A DNA stretch of 64,000 nucleotides from Cepaea nemoralis (Eukaryota > Mollusca > Gastropoda > Stylommatophora > Helicidae). Position 1 is the stretch's first letter. Every line of letters starts with the position of its first letter. The translations under genes were made by a program, and so were the position numbers. Under the pieces are notes generated by a model. The model was not told where the DNA came from and did not search any database. It was given only the letters and a program-made list of their open reading frames with translations. Location of the stretch: NCBI GenBank assembly GCA_014155875.1, contig JACEFZ010022409.1, positions 343,501 to 407,500 of the forward strand, in the 5' to 3' direction. Positions 1 through 11,213 of this stretch are shown in pieces.

Positions 1-989
1 GCCGATGCTGTTTCTCCCAGCTCGTTTTCAACCAGGACTGATTATCTTGTCTGTTGGTTTAGCGCCGTCAGTTTAGGCTTCTCCCACGCTTGTCTGCTCT
101 CAGTAGTATTTTGCCGGGTGAAGTCTATAGTAGTAGTTGTTTCCTCCTGTGTGGATGGTCTCTGGTATAGTTGGGCTGCACTCTCCTTGATGTTGATAGT
201 TTCCCGGCTGTTGCTGGCTGTAGTTATGGTTTCTGCGACGGGAACGGTTTAGCTGATGTCGGAGCAGGACTGCCGCTGTTTGAAGGAACGAGCACAGCAC
301 GTCGCAGCAGTCTTCTTCGCCTTCTCCTTCTTCTTCCCGGCCTGCATAAAGCGCATGTCTCTGCGCGGCACTTTTAACGCGAGGCATCCTCTGCGTTAAC
401 CGATAAAGCGACTTGATCTCGATAGCGCGTCGAGTCGACTCCGGCTCCACACTCTCATAAGTCACTGGTACGACTAGAACCGCTTCCAATTCTCATGTGC
501 TCACGCCAACCACGAGAGTATTCGGGGTTACGGAGAAAGCTGCTAAACCCTCGACCAAGGAGACCGGCGTCCTATTGAAACACAGACCAAAAGTAGAAGG
601 ACATGGGGTCGAAGAATTTCATTGACGTATGGTAACGCATTCAAGCCTCCTTCAGTGTGAACCAGTTAACTACTTCCGTTGTAACTGATCATTCCCCACA
701 CCATTGCATCTCCACCACCTTGCGGCGGAACTTCATCAACGCAATTGTGGGCAAAACGTTCATTTCGCCTACGGTAGACCCTTCTCCGTCTTGCATGACG
801 CTGCAACAAAAAGAAAGATTCTTCACTAAACCAGACACAACTCAATTGATTGTCAGCTGCCCAGAGACGATGCTGGTTGACACAAAGAAGTCGTTTTTGG
901 AAATGGCGGCGCGGAAGGACAGGTCCTCGGTCAGGTAGTTGTGCCCGCAGTCCAGCGTCATGCAGTCTATTCCGGACTTCTTGGTCAAC
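1..989. other. Unassigned sequence, no gene recognised
   Basis: I see no domain or repeat family here. A minus-strand open stretch at 100-489 (129 codons, TTG-initiated, with a Glu/Gly-rich and an Arg/Gln-rich segment) resembles no family I know. It could be a piece of an exon or chance. Confidence 0.4.
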
Positions 990-1240
990 ATATGACGACC
1001 TGCGGCAATGGCTGGGCAGTTGAGGAGACCATTGTAAGTCAACCTGTCTCTGGGGGGACGAAGCCGAATGAAGCTAACTCCCGCTGCTGTTGTCACTCTG
1101 GGTCGTCCACTGCGATGCGGGTCTACAACTAAGCCAGAGGCTTGGAACCGATGCCAAAGTCGACTCATGGCACTGTGATGCACGTTTAGATGCCTGGCAA
1201 CCTGACTTTGACTTTCGCCTGCATGCAGTCAACTAATAGC
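990..1240 (-). pseudogene. Tc1/mariner-type transposase N-terminal remnant
   Basis: Read on the minus strand from about 1233, the frame gives the helix-turn-helix of Tc1-like transposases: ESQSQVARHLNVHHSAMSRL, then LWHRF, then the GRPR-type linker SGRPRVTTAA followed by IRLRPPRDRL. In the family this region binds the terminal inverted repeats. The catalytic DDE part is missing: after about 995 the frame no longer resembles a transposase. No ATG lies at the expected start and a stop sits just upstream of the homology. This is a decayed DNA-transposon fragment of roughly 80 recognisable codons. Confidence 0.75.
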
Positions 1241-1884
1241 AATGTTCTTCAAATGTATCGTTAGAGACGCCATAAATGTCTGCTTGAAAATGAACTGAAT
1301 TTGTGTGTGTGTGTGGCGTTAACTTTTTATAGGGTTTCAGTTGCGTAGTCGGTGACTAGTGTTCACCCCAAAGTTTGTTGCTTTCACGTGGGCGAATCGT
1401 GAGCTGTGGTCAAAACTTGAGTCATAAACACTATTGACCGCTGCGTTGTAACGATTACAAAAACGAACGCAATTCAGTACATCGCGTGCATTTGACACTG
1501 TACAAAACATTTCAGGCTGTATTTTTATATATCCTAACCACAAATTTTACTTACAAACTCATAAATATGCGCCGTCGGATAGCTATGCGTTTAGGTTTTG
1601 TTGTTGTTGATGTTGAGCAGTATTATATACTTGTAGTTTCTTGTTCTCTTCCTGCTGTGGATACATGTCTGGTGTTTCTTCTCTTGGCTACATTTTGTAG
1701 CCATATTGCCAATGTCTTCCACTGAAAGACTCTAGTCGTCCCAGGAAGGTGGTGAAATGCTCTCTATCTGTAACTTCACGTACGTCGTCATACCCCACCT
1801 TGATGTTGTCACGTGACAGGATATCAGAAATAATGTGACAACCATCGTCCCGTGACGGTTTATTGGTAGAAGAGTTTAATCAAT
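1241..1884. other. Unassigned, no gene recognised
   Basis: Contains a short GT run near 1302-1313 and AT-rich text. Nothing else recognised. Confidence 0.3.
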
Positions 1885-2430
1885 CAATCAGGTGTCGTCT
1901 CCACAATGAAGGTTGGCTTGCAATGGATCTCTACCCCTGTCTGTCTCTCGCCATGACTGTACATTCTGTCTGATTGATGTTAGTCCATCTCTTGATGTTA
2001 TCTTCCCACTTGTATCGTTGTCTATCTCTTGCTCGCTTGACTTCAGCCTTACTCTCCAGTATGATGTTAATAAGAGTGTTGTGCCTTTTAACGTGGCCGA
2101 AATATTTAACTTGCTTCTTTTTTATTTTTTTCATGAACTCTTTTTTCATTGCCAGTTTTTCTAGAACCTCTGTATTTGATTGTTTTTATTTCCATGGAAT
2201 ACGACATATTATTCTGTATATAGCAGTGATGAATGTACATAACATTTGACAATACTCATGTTTAATCCGTTGTTAATCTCTCTAGATATTAAATCTGATT
2301 TCACGAAGTTGAAAGCATTTTCGGCCATTTCTATTCTCTTTTTTTTCTGTTTCACTTCTGCCATCATCTGTTATTACATTTCCAAGATAGGAGAATATTG
2401 TTACTTGTTCTAGTTGTCGTATGTAAAGAA
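1885..2430 (-). pseudogene. RTE/L1-like LINE, C-terminal part (broken)
   Basis: The minus strand encodes the post-catalytic tail of a LINE reverse transcriptase in two frames: QLEQVTIFSYLG, VITDDGRSETEKKRIEMAEN, AFNFVKSDLI, then KYFGHVKRHN, RDRQRYKWEDNIKRWTNI and MARDRQG. The YLGS...DDGR and WEDNIK...DR blocks are typical of RTE/L1-like LINE C-termini. The element ends in a short TGAT-rich tail near 1880-1892. Stops and frame changes between the blocks show decay. A related copy lies at 28185-28605. The upstream RT part of the same element may be at 4440-4830, separated by the LTR at 2431-4380. Confidence 0.8.
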
Positions 2431-3153
2431 TGTCGTAGTAGTTATTTGTTCTTCTTTACTACTTTAGTGTCGTCCCTGGAGTGAAGAGAATCAACACCCA
2501 CATTATTTTTAATTCAATATCTCTATTCTGGAGATATCCAGCAGACTCCGTCCACAACACTCCCTCAATCTGAAGACACCTTCTTCTCACTCTTACTCAC
2601 CCCTGGATCATGCCCCCTCTCATTCTTCCCCAACATAACGTAATTGACAAATCTAGCCTCAACAAATAAAAACAAGAAATTTATTAAAGCAAAGAGTATA
2701 TGTAGGAGAAGTGTGTGTGTGTATAATGTGTAGAATGTGTGACGTATATTCTAAGGTGTATATAGACTTAGATCAGTGTTCAAGAGTATAGTCATTCTCA
2801 TCACTGTGCTGAAAACACACTAGCACCATGTATTCCAGACAAGCAACCTCGCCCAGGTGATGCTTCTCCGGTCACGTGAAGAGTGTCTCCGCTATCTCTC
2901 GAGGCATCCAGATGTTTGGACTTCCATGACAAATACTGTCTAATGAGAGTCTTCAATCTAATTCACACTATGAATTTCCTCTGTTATTAACTGTTTGTTA
3001 CTCAGAGAATTCTAACACTATTGTCACTGTTACTTGGGAAATCTTAATTGATCTAGTGTCACGTGGTTGTAAAGATTCCCCATATTAACACCACAATCTG
3101 AATGTTCCAGGTATTTCTATAACTTTATATGAATGTTCCTGGTATCAGTGTTG

Positions 3154-3197
<44 letters not shown>

Positions 3198-4380
3198 ATA
3201 TATATATATATCTATATATATATATATATACTATATTGTTCTGACTGTTCAGTGATACAACTATCACTTGCTAAACATAAGTATCATCAGCATGTCCTGC
3301 TCAGCAGAAGCCAGGTTCCCGCAGCCCAACTGGGGTATAAGCCCAATGTAGCGGCCTCTCAGCAACTTCTGTCTTCAAATCCTGAGCCATCATCTTCTAA
3401 ACTGTGTTCTAGCTTCACTGTTGAATATCATAGCTCACCTACGTGGAACCTGTAGAGTAGAGAATACTATGGTGAGAACAACTCAATCATGGCCAGAATT
3501 AGGTGAATGTAGGCCAATAGCAGCACTCAGATCTACAACAGAGATCTGATCTGTCATATGGCCAAATAGCTCATCACATGGTCTGAGACATGGCAACACC
3601 AGGAAAGAATAAAGGAACGGGTAGAAACCCAGCAGATGCCCTACTGGAAGATCCTACCATTTCACATTCCTCTCCTCCCTCCCAACCATCCTCAATCTCT
3701 CTAATTATTATTCCACTTCATTGTCCTCAACTCCCTGAGTAAAATGATATATCACACAAGCTAGTTAAAGCCATACAATAGGATACTAGTGCCGACGTTC
3801 CTATGATACTTTCTAGCACCGCACTTATAGAACATTATATCACCGCACCTATAATACCTTATATTACTGTACAGTACTGTACTCTATTCCTAATCATACT
3901 CTAAGTTAGATATGATTAATAACCTACCATATGCCTATTCCGGTTGATGATTGAAACTATGCAATCCCTGATTGGATCTATGTTTGCCGATAATTATCAA
4001 CACTTGGACACTATAGTCTCTTTCGAAAACACAACTCGGAAACTGCACCGATCCTTCAAACTTCAGAAATCTTGGTCGACTAACTCCACTTGTTTACCGC
4101 AACGGCCTTTATATCGGGCTTGAGTGACGTCACCAAATTGTCTAGACGCAGAGGCGCCGAGAAGTTGTTTTTCTCTTTATTTTTCCCAACTCAATGTGAA
4201 CCTCTGGCTGGTGTCCCCTTTCGTCTGGGAAATTGTCTCCTGTCTGTGATCTAGAGACCTTCTCCACATCACAAGACTCCATCCCACGTCTGGCCAGACA
4301 TTCCGTCTACCACTTCAAAGGCTAACAACCGCAGCCGTCTGGCGTTATTCTTCGTTTCTCGAACAACCCACATCATAACA
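2431..4380 (-). mobile_element. Probable solo LTR, diverged relative of the gypsy LTR at 35-45 kb
   Basis: Positions 2460-2720 read on the minus strand match the 3' part of the gypsy LTR (36940-37240): the shared order is an AATAAA-region block, a Gly-rich purine block, the TTGACTCCCCTCA-like block with the ACCCACATTAT complement, and GTCGTCCCTGGAGTG next to the end. Proposed limits are TG...CA on the minus strand (4380 to 2431), giving about 1.95 kb, close to the 2.1 kb of the full LTRs. A TATAAA-like box lies on the minus strand near 4110. The middle and 5' part are too diverged for me to align by eye, and no target-site duplication is evident. The 3' end is well supported; the 5' limit is an inference. 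Confidence 0.55.
3157..3232. repeat. (TA)n microsatellite
   Basis: About 75 bp of alternating TA with two CTA interruptions, lying inside the proposed LTR. Confidence 0.95.
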
Positions 4381-4830
4381 AAATGCCGACCGTGTGTAGA
4401 CATCTTGACGCGACTTATTTATCTCAGTCTATACAACATCAAAGGGTTGCCTGTTTTTTCAGACGAATGTCGGGTCTTGTTTGTCATCGATCGAAACTAA
4501 CAAGTTTATTTTTCGTGACACTAGTATCTCCCCGTTTACTGTGATGTTTATTGATGACCTCTCCTATTCACTGCTAATTATCATTGTTTTCACTTTTTGG
4601 ATGTTAATAGCTAAGCCACATTCTGCACTATGCCTGTTTACTTGTTCCACTAGTTTGTGTAACTCCTGCTCGCTTTCTGCTAGTATCACGGTATGAAGTG
4701 TGCACGTAACCGCATGGAAGATCAACAGAGTGTTGATGTCGTAAGTCTGCCATGTAGACACATGTACTAGCTGACATCGGGAGAAAGTCCCCACCATGCG
4801 ATCATCCAACCAAATAGTCGACATGAAGTT
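4381..4830 (-). pseudogene. LINE reverse transcriptase fragment (broken)
   Basis: On the minus strand the frame gives TVILAESEQELHKLVEQVN, then RHSAECGLAINIQKVKTMI. This is the segment immediately after the YADD/FADD box in LINE reverse transcriptases. The catalytic Tyr-Ala-Asp-Asp itself is lost: the bases before TVIL translate to unrelated residues and there is a frame change. Same strand as the C-terminal fragment at 1885-2430, so both may be one element split by the LTR between them. Confidence 0.7.
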
Positions 4831-4920
4831 GCTAGACTCTGCAAGACTCTGGTCACATAGGGAAGGACAAGTCTTTAAACAAAAGTCTGAGCAAACAAAA
4901 GCTACATCGGTTTACTTACC

Positions 4921-6792
4921 ACGCCACACGCACCTCATATGTCACCCTCTCCACACACACGTCATGTGTCACTCTCTCCAAACTAACACACGTCATATGT
5001 CACCCTCTCCACACTAACACACGTCATATGTCAGCCTCTCCACACTAACACACGTCATATGTCACCCTCTCCACATTAACACACGTCATATGTCAACCTC
5101 TCCACACTAACACACGTCATATGTCACCCTCTCCACACACACACGTCATATGTCACTCTCTCCACACACACGTCATGTGTCACTCTCTCCACACACACAC
5201 GTCATGTGTCACTCTCTCTCCACACACACACGTCATGTGTCACTCTTTCCACACTAACACACGTCATGTGTCACTCTCTCCACACTAACACACGTCATGT
5301 ATCACTCTCTCCACACTAACACACGTCATATGTCACCCTCTCCACACTAACACACATCATATGTCACCCTCTCCACATTAACACACGTCATATGTCACCC
5401 TCTCCACACTAACACACGTCATATGTCACCCTCTCCACACACACGTCATATGTCACTCTCTCCACACACACGTCATGTGTCACTCTCTCCGCACTAACAC
5501 ACGTCATGTGTCACTCTCTCCACACTAACACACGTTATATGTCACCCTCTCCACACTAACACACGTCATATGTCACCAGCTCAACACTAACACACGTCAT
5601 ATGTCACCCTCTCCACACTAACACACGTCATATGTCACCTTCTCCACACTAACACACGTCATGTGTCACTCTCTCCACACTAACACACGTCATGTATCAC
5701 TCTCTCCACACTAACACACGTCATATGTCACCTTCTCCACACTAACACACGTCATATGTCACCTTCTCCACACTAACACACGTCATATGTCACTCTCTCC
5801 ACACTAACACACGTCATATGTCACCCTCTCCACACTAACACACGTCATATGTCACTCTCTCCAAACTAACACACGTCATATGTCACTCTCTCCACACTAA
5901 CACACGTCATATGTCACCCTCTCCACACTAACACACGTTATATGTCACCCTCTCCAGACTAACACACGTCATATGCCACCCTCTCCACACTAACACACGT
6001 CATATGTCACCCTCTCCACACTAACACACGTCATATGTCACTCTCTCCACACTAACACACGTCATATGTTACCCTCTCCACACTAACACACGTCATATGT
6101 CATTCTCTCCAAACTAACACACATCATATGTCACTCTCTCCACACTAACACACGTCATATGTCACCCTCTCCACACTAACACACGTTATATGTCACCCTC
6201 TCCACACTAACACACGTCATATGTCACCCTCTCCACACTAACACACGTCATATGTCACCCTCTCCACACTAACACACGTCATATGTCACTCTATCCACAC
6301 TAACACACGTCATATGTCACCCTCTCCACACACACGTCATATGTCACGCTCTCCACACTAACATACGTCATATGTCACCATCTCCACACTAACACACGTC
6401 ATATGTCACTCTCTCCACACTAACACACGTCATATGTCACCCTCTCCACACACACGTCATATGTCACCCACTCCACATACACGTCATGTGTCACTCTCTC
6501 CATACTAACACACGTCATGTATCACTCTCTCCACACTAACACACGTCATATGTCACCCTCTCCACACTAACACACGTCATATGTCACTCTCTCCACACTA
6601 ACACACGTCATATTTCACTCTCTCCACACTAACACACGTCATATGTCACCCTCCACACACACACCTCATATGTCACCCTCTCCACACGACGTCATATTTC
6701 ACCCTCTCCACTCACACGTCATATGTCACTCTCTCCACACTAACACACGTCATATGTCACTCTCTTCACACTAACACACGTCATATGTCACT
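4921..6792. repeat. Satellite Sat1, 31-bp form, left block
   Basis: About 60 head-to-tail units built from CACGTCATATGTCACC plus CTCTCCACACTAACA, period 31 bp, with shorter units lacking TAACAC. Variants at the second T/C and at CATATGT/CATGTGT are scattered. No spacers and no promoter-like features. Open frames across it are by-products of the repeat. Confidence 0.95.
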
Positions 6793-7862
6793 CTCTAGTT
6801 AACTGGAGTCATGCAAACTGCATGCAAATTAACATTACTAAAACAAAGTCTATGTGAATAGGAACCAGGCAAAGACTTCACACTCTAAACTCGCAGAGAA
6901 CTCTTCAGCTGCACATTGGCAGCACGCCTGTAGAAAGTGTCACCGAGCACAAGACACTGGGTGTTATCATAGATCAAAATCTAACTTTTAACTCACATGT
7001 TCATGCTCTAGTTAAACAAATAGCCAAAAAAGTATACCAACTTGCCAAAATTAAAAATTTCCTTGACGAAAACACAAGAAAGATATTCTATACTTCTCAT
7101 ATACAAACACATATTGATTACTGCTCCACAGTCTGGGATGGATGCTCCAAATCAATAACAAAACGCCTATATTCACTCCAGAAAAGGGCAGTGCGTTTAA
7201 TTAATGGTGAAAAGCTTACCGACAATTCTAACCTATTATAAACGTCTCCGGTTACTGCCACTCCACAAGCGCCTGCTTTTTAATAAGACCAAACTAATTC
7301 ACAAAATCCTATTTCAAAATGCTCCAAGCTACCTTTGGCCATTGTTTAAATATAACGCTAGACATAGCGAACGACTAAATATACTTCATGTCCCCTAAAC
7401 CTAGGATAGACTTATATAAAACAAGCTTAGCATACTCTGCCGCTCAGTTGTGGAACAATCTTCCACAAGAAATCAAAGACACCACCAATCATGATACATA
7501 CATTCGCAACCTGTTTGAACACAGACTACATGCCCCCATAACAAATAACACAAAAAAGACAATAATGGTAACTTATCTCAAACGACAACTAGCCAAAAAA
7601 ACATTCCCTTATGTATGGCACGTTACACCCTCCTTAGGTATTTATAATGCCCATGTTAAACACTACCTCAGTGAGTCATTTGTTATTGATTATTTTTCAT
7701 GCGTTTTAATGTTCTTTTGTTGTCAAAAGTTGCTTCATAAGTGATGTTGAATGAAAGAATGTATGAGAGGAAATAGAGAAGAAGGGCAGAATGTCAGACG
7801 GGCCTGCGTGCCCAATTCTTAACCCTTTGAAAATAAAGACTTATTATTATTATTATTATTAT
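6793..7862 (+). mobile_element. LINE-B, 5'-truncated LINE copy inside Sat1
   Basis: Almost base-for-base the same as 55337-56415 of LINE-C: the last third of ORF2, the 3' UTR, AATAAA and an ATT tail. It begins at AGTTAACTGGAGTCATGC with no upstream part, the usual result of incomplete target-primed reverse transcription. Lesions relative to LINE-C: a 1-base insertion at about 7235, an extra C at about 7394 and a 12-base deletion near 7521. Sat1 units flank it directly on both sides (CTCTCT before, ATCTCTCC after), so the target lies within one satellite unit. The near identity argues for a recent insertion. Confidence 0.93.
7204..7555 (+). pseudogene. ORF2 C-terminal remnant of LINE-B
   Basis: The C-terminal region that follows the RT thumb in LINE-C is readable in pieces: RLLPLHKRLLFNKTKLIHKI in one frame and PKPRIDLYKTSLAYSAAQLW in the next, broken by the single-base insertions. 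No function remains. Confidence 0.85.
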
Positions 7863-8270
7863 ATCTCTCCACACTAACACACGTCATATGTCACCCTCTC
7901 CACACTAACACACGTCATATGTCACCCTCTCCACCCACACTAACACACGTCATATGTCATCCTCTCCACACGAACACACGTCATATGTCACCCTCTCCAC
8001 ACTAAAACACGTCATATGTCATCCTCTCCACACTAACACACGTCATATGTTCACCCTCTCCACACACAAAGTCAATAACTCTCTCCACACTAACACACGT
8101 CATATGTCACCCTCTCCACACTACACACGTCATATGTCACCTCTACCACACTAACACACGTCATATGTCACCCTCTCCACACTAACACACGTCAAATGTC
8201 ACCCTATATCCACACACACACGTCATATGTCACCCTCTCCACCACACGTCATATATCACTCTCTCTACAT
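7863..8270. repeat. Satellite Sat1, 31-bp form, continuation after LINE-B
   Basis: Same 31-bp unit as the block at 4921, resuming immediately after the ATT tail of LINE-B. Several units carry 1-base indels. Confidence 0.93.

Positions 8271-8272
<2 letters not shown>

Positions 8273-8318
<46 letters not shown>
8273..8318. repeat. (CT)n run, composite block 1
   Basis: About 45 bp of CT repeats starting after CTACATGCAGAT, the same entry sequence as in blocks 2 and 3. Confidence 0.95.
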
Positions 8319-8322
<4 letters not shown>

Positions 8323-8590
8323 GGTTGTGGGTGTGTTGGGTGGGTGTTGAATATGTGGGTGGGTGTTGCGTGTCGGTTTGGGATGGTTGGGGATGTGTGT
8401 GTAGGTGGAGAAATGTGTGTGGGTGGGGATCAGTGGGTGGGTGGCGGCATGTATGTTTGCATGGGTATGTGTGAGTGCGTGGAGGTATGTGTTGGTGGGT
8501 GGGGGAGGTGTGGTGGCCTGGGGGATGTGTGGATGGCTGCGGGATGTGAGGGTGGATGGGGGATGTGAGGGTGGATGGGGGATGTGTCTC
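8319..8590 (+). repeat. G-rich stretch, composite block 1
   Basis: About 270 bp of GTGGGTGGGTG-like sequence, strongly G/T on the plus strand, directly following the pyrimidine run. Ends with three near repeats of GGATGTGAGGGTGGATGG. Several runs of three or more G could form quadruplexes. Not coding. Confidence 0.85.
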
Positions 8591-8847
8591 ACAACATGCA
8601 ATATGCACTGTTTATGTTTAAAGCTTTAAATTTTACAATATTATTTTTCCCCCATGGTGAATGCATCATGCGTAATATGCATTGTTTATGCTTACAAAAT
8701 CCATTTGACACTGTTTTTTTTTTCATTATATAAATGAACATGCACATTTGATGAATGAAAGATGAGTGATTGAAAGGGCCGAATGTAAGACGGGCCTGCG
8801 CGCCCAATTTGTTACCCTTTTAAAATAAAGTTCGTTCGCTCGTTCGT

Positions 8848-8850
<3 letters not shown>
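8591..8850 (+). mobile_element. LINE 3' end, composite block 1
   Basis: Contains GACGGGCCTGCGCGCCCAAT, then TTACCCTTTTAAAATAAAG and a TTCG-type tail, matching the 3' ends of LINE-A, -B and -C. Only the 3' UTR is present; upstream (8591-8740) is AT-rich sequence shared with blocks 2 and 3. Confidence 0.8.
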
Positions 8851-8898
<48 letters not shown>

Positions 8899-8921
8899 TT
8901 CTCTCTCTCTCTCTCTCTCTA
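8851..8921. repeat. (CT)n run between LINE tail and SINE, block 1
   Basis: About 70 bp of CT with a few TT interruptions. Confidence 0.95.
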
Positions 8922-8926
8922 TAAAC

Positions 8927-9190
8927 GTGGGAGTATCTGTGGCGAAGTGGTCAAGCCGTTTGACTCGTACTCCGAAGGTTGTGGGTTCGATTCCGGACCG
9001 AGTCCTTCGGTTTACGAGTTAAATGTTTCGGAGACTCCTGTGGGCCGTCGCTAGAACTACGGAGTTCGTGCTTTGTGCGACGCATTCCGTGCTGCGGAAA
9101 GAGACCGAGAAATATGGGATAAATCCCGGTGCAATGAAGTCGACCCTGTCGACTTTTTAAGCGATATTTAAGCGATTATTTCTCTCAAAA
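8927..9190 (+). mobile_element. tRNA-derived SINE, copy 1
   Basis: Begins with a tRNA-like head carrying a good A box (TGGCGAAGTGG) and a perfect B box (GGTTCGATTCC), the internal RNA polymerase III promoter. A tRNA-unrelated body follows, with GGAGTTCGTGCTTTGTGCGA and GAGACCGAG blocks. The tail is AAGCG-rich. Not a working tRNA gene: the body continues for about 190 bp and the acceptor stem does not close. Related copies lie at 10861, 13925, 26682, 48072 and 49458. Confidence 0.88.
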
Positions 9191-9269
9191 CAAGTCAATA
9201 TGTCACTCTCTCTACACTAGATCATACATAAATCAGTCTCTCCACATCTTAATAACAAACACAAGTTTA

Positions 9270-10226
9270 CTTCACTACTCATGTCATATATCACTCTCTC
9301 CACACACTTGTCATGTATCACTCTCTCCACACACATGTCATGTATCACTCTCTCCACACACACACGTCATGTATCACTCTCTCCACAACACACGTCATGT
9401 ATCACTCTCTCCACAGACTCTTCATATATCACTCTCTCCACAGACTCCTCATATATCACTCTCTCCACACACACGTCATATATCGCTCTCTCCACAGACT
9501 CCTCATATATCACTCTCTCCACACACACGTCATATATCGCTCTCTCCACAGACTCCTCATATATCACTCTCTCCACACACACGTCATGTATCACTCACTC
9601 CACACACACGTCATGTATCACTCTCTCAACACACTCCTCATATATCACTCTCTCCACAGACTCCTCATATATCACTCTCTCCACACACACGTCATATGTC
9701 ACCCTCTCCACACTAACACACGTCATATGTCACCCTCTCCACACTAACACACGTCATATGTCACCCTCTCCACACTAACACACGTCATATGTCACCCTCT
9801 CCACACTAACACACGTCATATGTCACCCTCTCCACACTAACACACGTCATATGCCACCCTCTCCACACTAACACACGTCATATGTCACCCTCTCCACACT
9901 AACACACGTCATATGTCACCCTCTCCACACTAACACACGTCATATGTCGCCCTCTCCACACTAACACACGTCATATGTCACCCTCTCCACACACACGTCA
10001 TATGTCACCCTCTCCACACACACGTCATATATCACTCTCTCCACACTAACACACGTCATATGTCACACTCTTCACACTAACACACGTCATATGTCACCCT
10101 CTCCACACTAACACACGTCATATGTCACCCTCTCCACACTAACACACGTCAAATGTCACCCTCTCCACACACACACGTCATATGTCACCCTCTCCACACA
10201 CACGTCATATATCACTCTCTCTACAT

Positions 10227-10228
<2 letters not shown>
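9270..10228. repeat. Satellite Sat1, 27-bp then 31-bp forms
   Basis: Starts with the 27-bp form (CATATATCACTCTCTCCACA, with CACACACGT or CAGACTCCT variants) and switches near 9690 to the 31-bp form. Because 27 is divisible by three, several frames stay open; these are not genes. Confidence 0.95.
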
Positions 10229-10231
<3 letters not shown>

Positions 10232-10276
<45 letters not shown>

Positions 10277-10550
10277 CTCTGGTTGTGGGTGTGTGGGTGG
10301 GTGTTGAATATGTGGGTGGGTGTGTGCGTGTCGGTTTTGGGATTGTTGGGGATGTGTGTGTAGGTGGAGAAATGTGTGTGAGTGGGGGATCAGTGGGTGG
10401 GTGGCGGCATGTATGTTTGCCTGGGTATGTGTGAGTGCGTGGAGGTATGTGTTGGTGGGTGGGGGAGGTGTGGTGGCTGGGGGATGTGTGGATGGCTGCG
10501 GATGTGAGGGTGGATGGGGGATGTGAGGGTGGATGGGGGATGTGTCTCAC
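10232..10550 (+). repeat. (CT)n run plus G-rich stretch, composite block 2
   Basis: Second copy of the pyrimidine run (10232-10279) and G-rich stretch (10280-10550), closely matching 8273-8590. Confidence 0.9.
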
Positions 10551-10798
10551 AACATTGCAATATGCACTGTTTATGTTTACAGCTTTAATTTTACAATATT
10601 ATTTTCCCCCATGTGAATGCATCATGCGTAATATGCATTGTTTATGCTTACAAAATCCATTTGACACTGTTTTTTTTTTCATTATATAAATGTAACATGC
10701 TATTTGGTGAATGAAAGATGAGTGATTGAAAGGGCCGAATGTAAGACGGGCCTGCGCGCCCAATTTGTTACCCTTTTAAAATAAAGTTCGTTCGCTCG

Positions 10799-10805
<7 letters not shown>
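10551..10805 (+). mobile_element. LINE 3' end, composite block 2
   Basis: Second copy of the LINE 3' UTR with GGGCCTGCGCGCCC at 10748-10761, AAAATAAAG and TTCG tail. Confidence 0.82.
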
Positions 10806-10830
<25 letters not shown>

Positions 10831-10857
10831 ACCTCTCTCTCTCTCTCTCTCTCTATA
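10806..10857. repeat. (CT)n run, block 2
   Basis: CT repeats with one ACCT interruption, leading into the SINE. Confidence 0.95.
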
Positions 10858-10860
10858 AAC

Positions 10861-11125
10861 GTGTTAGTCTCTGTGGCGAAGTTGTCAAGCCGTTTGGCTC
10901 GTACTCCGAAGGTTGTGGGTTCGATTCCGGGCCGAGTCCTTCGGTTTACGAGTTAAATGTTTCGGAGACTCCTGTGGGCCGTCGCTAGAACTACGGAGTT
11001 CGTGCTTTGTGCGACGCATTCCGTGCTGCGGAAAGAGACCGAGACATATGGGATAAAACCCGGTGCAATGAAGTCGACCCTGTCTACTTTTAAGCGATTA
11101 TTTAAGCGATTCTTTCTCTAAACAA
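10861..11125 (+). mobile_element. tRNA-derived SINE, copy 2
   Basis: Same SINE as 8927. The A box differs by one base (GGCGAAGTTGTC); the B box GGTTCGATTCC is kept. Shares GTTAGTCTCTG and GGGCCGAGTCC variants with copy 3 but not copy 1. Confidence 0.88.
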
Positions 11126-11213
11126 GTCATATGTCACTCTCTCTACACGTAGATCATACATAAATCAGTCTCTCCACATCTTAATAACAAACACAAGTTT
11201 ACTTCACTACTCC

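Noticed and set aside
842..989. C-terminal part of the Tc1 transposase
   Set aside because: The frame is open but the residues no longer resemble the catalytic domain.
8927..9005. Functional tRNA gene
   Set aside because: A and B boxes are good but the acceptor stem does not close, the body continues as a SINE and the same unit is repeated elsewhere.
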